From the NCBI GenBank assembly GCA_002633025.1, contig NMRB01000097.1, forward strand, positions 313,064-377,063: a stretch of 64,000 nucleotides of DNA. The letters run 5' to 3'. This stretch comes from Notospermus geniculatus (lineage: Eukaryota; Nemertea; Pilidiophora; Heteronemertea; Lineidae). The position numbers and the translations under genes were made by a program. Below are positions 63,079 to 64,000 of the stretch, one piece after another. Numbering within the stretch: the first letter of the stretch is position 1; each line of letters starts with the position of its first letter. A model generated the notes under the pieces. It did not search any database, had not been told where the DNA came from, and worked only from the letters and a program-made list of their open reading frames with translations.

Positions 63079-63521
63079 ACTGGTTCCCGTCTTTGCCGCT
63101 CCACTCCCGCGGCGCTACGTTCCTGAGGAGCGTAGCAGGCGTGTAGCGACAAACTGTTCTCAGGGATGTTGTCAAGAACAGTGCACTGTCAGCAAACCCC
63201 ACATATTTTGGGGGAGAATTGGTCTTTTGTCTTGCTAAACCCTTTGCACCAGGTCCATGTTATTCTTGGAGTAGGAACTTTATATTCTCTCCCTGCAACA
63301 GCAGTTTCAAAGGATTCCCATTGAATCAATGTTGCTCGGAGATTATGTAGTCATCCAAACGATAGCTCAGATTTAACTGACATAGGAGCTAACGCTTTTG
63401 TGCAGTGACACTGAGAGCATGTTCGATGTTCATGTCGGTATTTTAAAAAATCCAAACCATCCAGGGTTGCCCAGCCCTTGCAGCAGTGCTGAGTTGAGCG
63501 AGCTGATTCTCATGAATCCAT

Positions 63522-63618
63522 GCATCCTCCTACAGCAGGGTTTAAACCTCACTCCTCTTCATCTGGCTCGCAAAGTGGATGAAGAGGAGAAAGTAAAAAC
63601 CCCTGCTGTGGGAGGATG
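63522..63618. mobile_element. Small foldback element (GCATCCTCC termini)
   Basis: GCATCCTCCTACAGCAGGG and CCCTGCTGTGGGAGGATG; family of 5742-5838. Confidence 0.7.
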
Positions 63619-63619
63619 G

Positions 63620-64000
63620 ATTCCATGAGACATCTTAACTGAGTTTAAAAGCCTTTTTCACGTGAGTTTAAAAGTCAAGTACATGTTGACATCTAAATTT
63701 TCATTTATCCTTCTTATTTCAATAGTTTGTCGTGAATTTTAATGGCTGGACAATTTGTGGTGTTTGCTCCAGTCAAGCCAAGGCGTTGTTATGCAGGGGT
63801 TTTGAGAAAGTGAAGTGGACATTTCTCTGAAGTTCACCATCCAGTTGTTTGCACAGGTCAGTTGATACCGGGATCACACAAATTTGCGGTGTTTGAAATA
63901 TCTTGGAATAATTCCACAGATCAAGGGTCATGGGTCGTAAACTGGGGCTCTGACTGGACTAAACATGGAGGCCTACAGTTTGCAGATGATGTGTTGGGAA
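63620..64000. other. No recognisable feature
   Basis: No exon, repeat end or RNA gene seen. Confidence 0.35.

Overview
The window is animal genomic DNA, most likely from a marine invertebrate deuterostome (echinoderm, hemichordate or amphioxus grade). I infer this from short exons with GT-AG introns in phase 1, extracellular modules of metazoan type, frequent TACATGTA and GGCCTA words, tRNA-derived SINEs and a very dense load of foldback (palindromic) MITEs. The species cannot be fixed from sequence alone. Only two kinds of protein-coding gene are well supported, and both encode extracellular proteins. Most long open frames are by-products of palindromic repeats.

Layout. From 1 to about 28.1 kb I see no credible multi-exon gene. 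This part holds minisatellites (118-392, 3530-3925, 9590-9958, 25440-25860, 25925-26285), SINEs, many foldback elements (some nested in each other, notably 12146-12970) and two N gaps (8254-8286, 27212-27438). From about 28.1 to 50.4 kb lie two adjacent direct copies of an 11-kb segment. Each carries five spliceable exons for one thrombospondin type-1 (TSP1) repeat followed by the fibrinogen-like domain of the contactin-associated-protein/neurexin-IV type, with no visible membrane anchor. The copies differ at only about five residues in the decoded part but differ by many whole transposon insertions, so each copy serves as the empty-site control for the other. The first exon (start codon, signal peptide) was not found for either copy.

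From 53.4 to 57.9 kb, on the minus strand, are exons of an immunoglobulin-superfamily adhesion-type protein with three Ig domains, each split over two exons and joined in compatible phases. A partial 1.3-kb internal duplication, abutting a single N at 55812, repeats two half-domain exons in an order that cannot be spliced into whole domains. This looks like an assembly or haplotype artefact. The rest, to 64 kb, is repeats, including a second direct duplication (60.95-61.82 kb and 62.17-63.08 kb).

The genes do not form an operon-like unit. The common theme is two extracellular genes in a landscape shaped by TTAA-targeted, TA-targeted, hAT-like (8-bp) and Mutator-like (9-bp) miniature elements. 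The strongest observations are: the tandem (or allelic) gene copies with an unusual TSP1 plus fibrinogen-like architecture; the filled/empty-site pairs that define target duplications; the nested foldback cassette; two short ORFs sharing a conserved peptide core with synonymous changes; and retroelement 3' tails with a hammerhead-like hairpin, one of them at the duplication junction.
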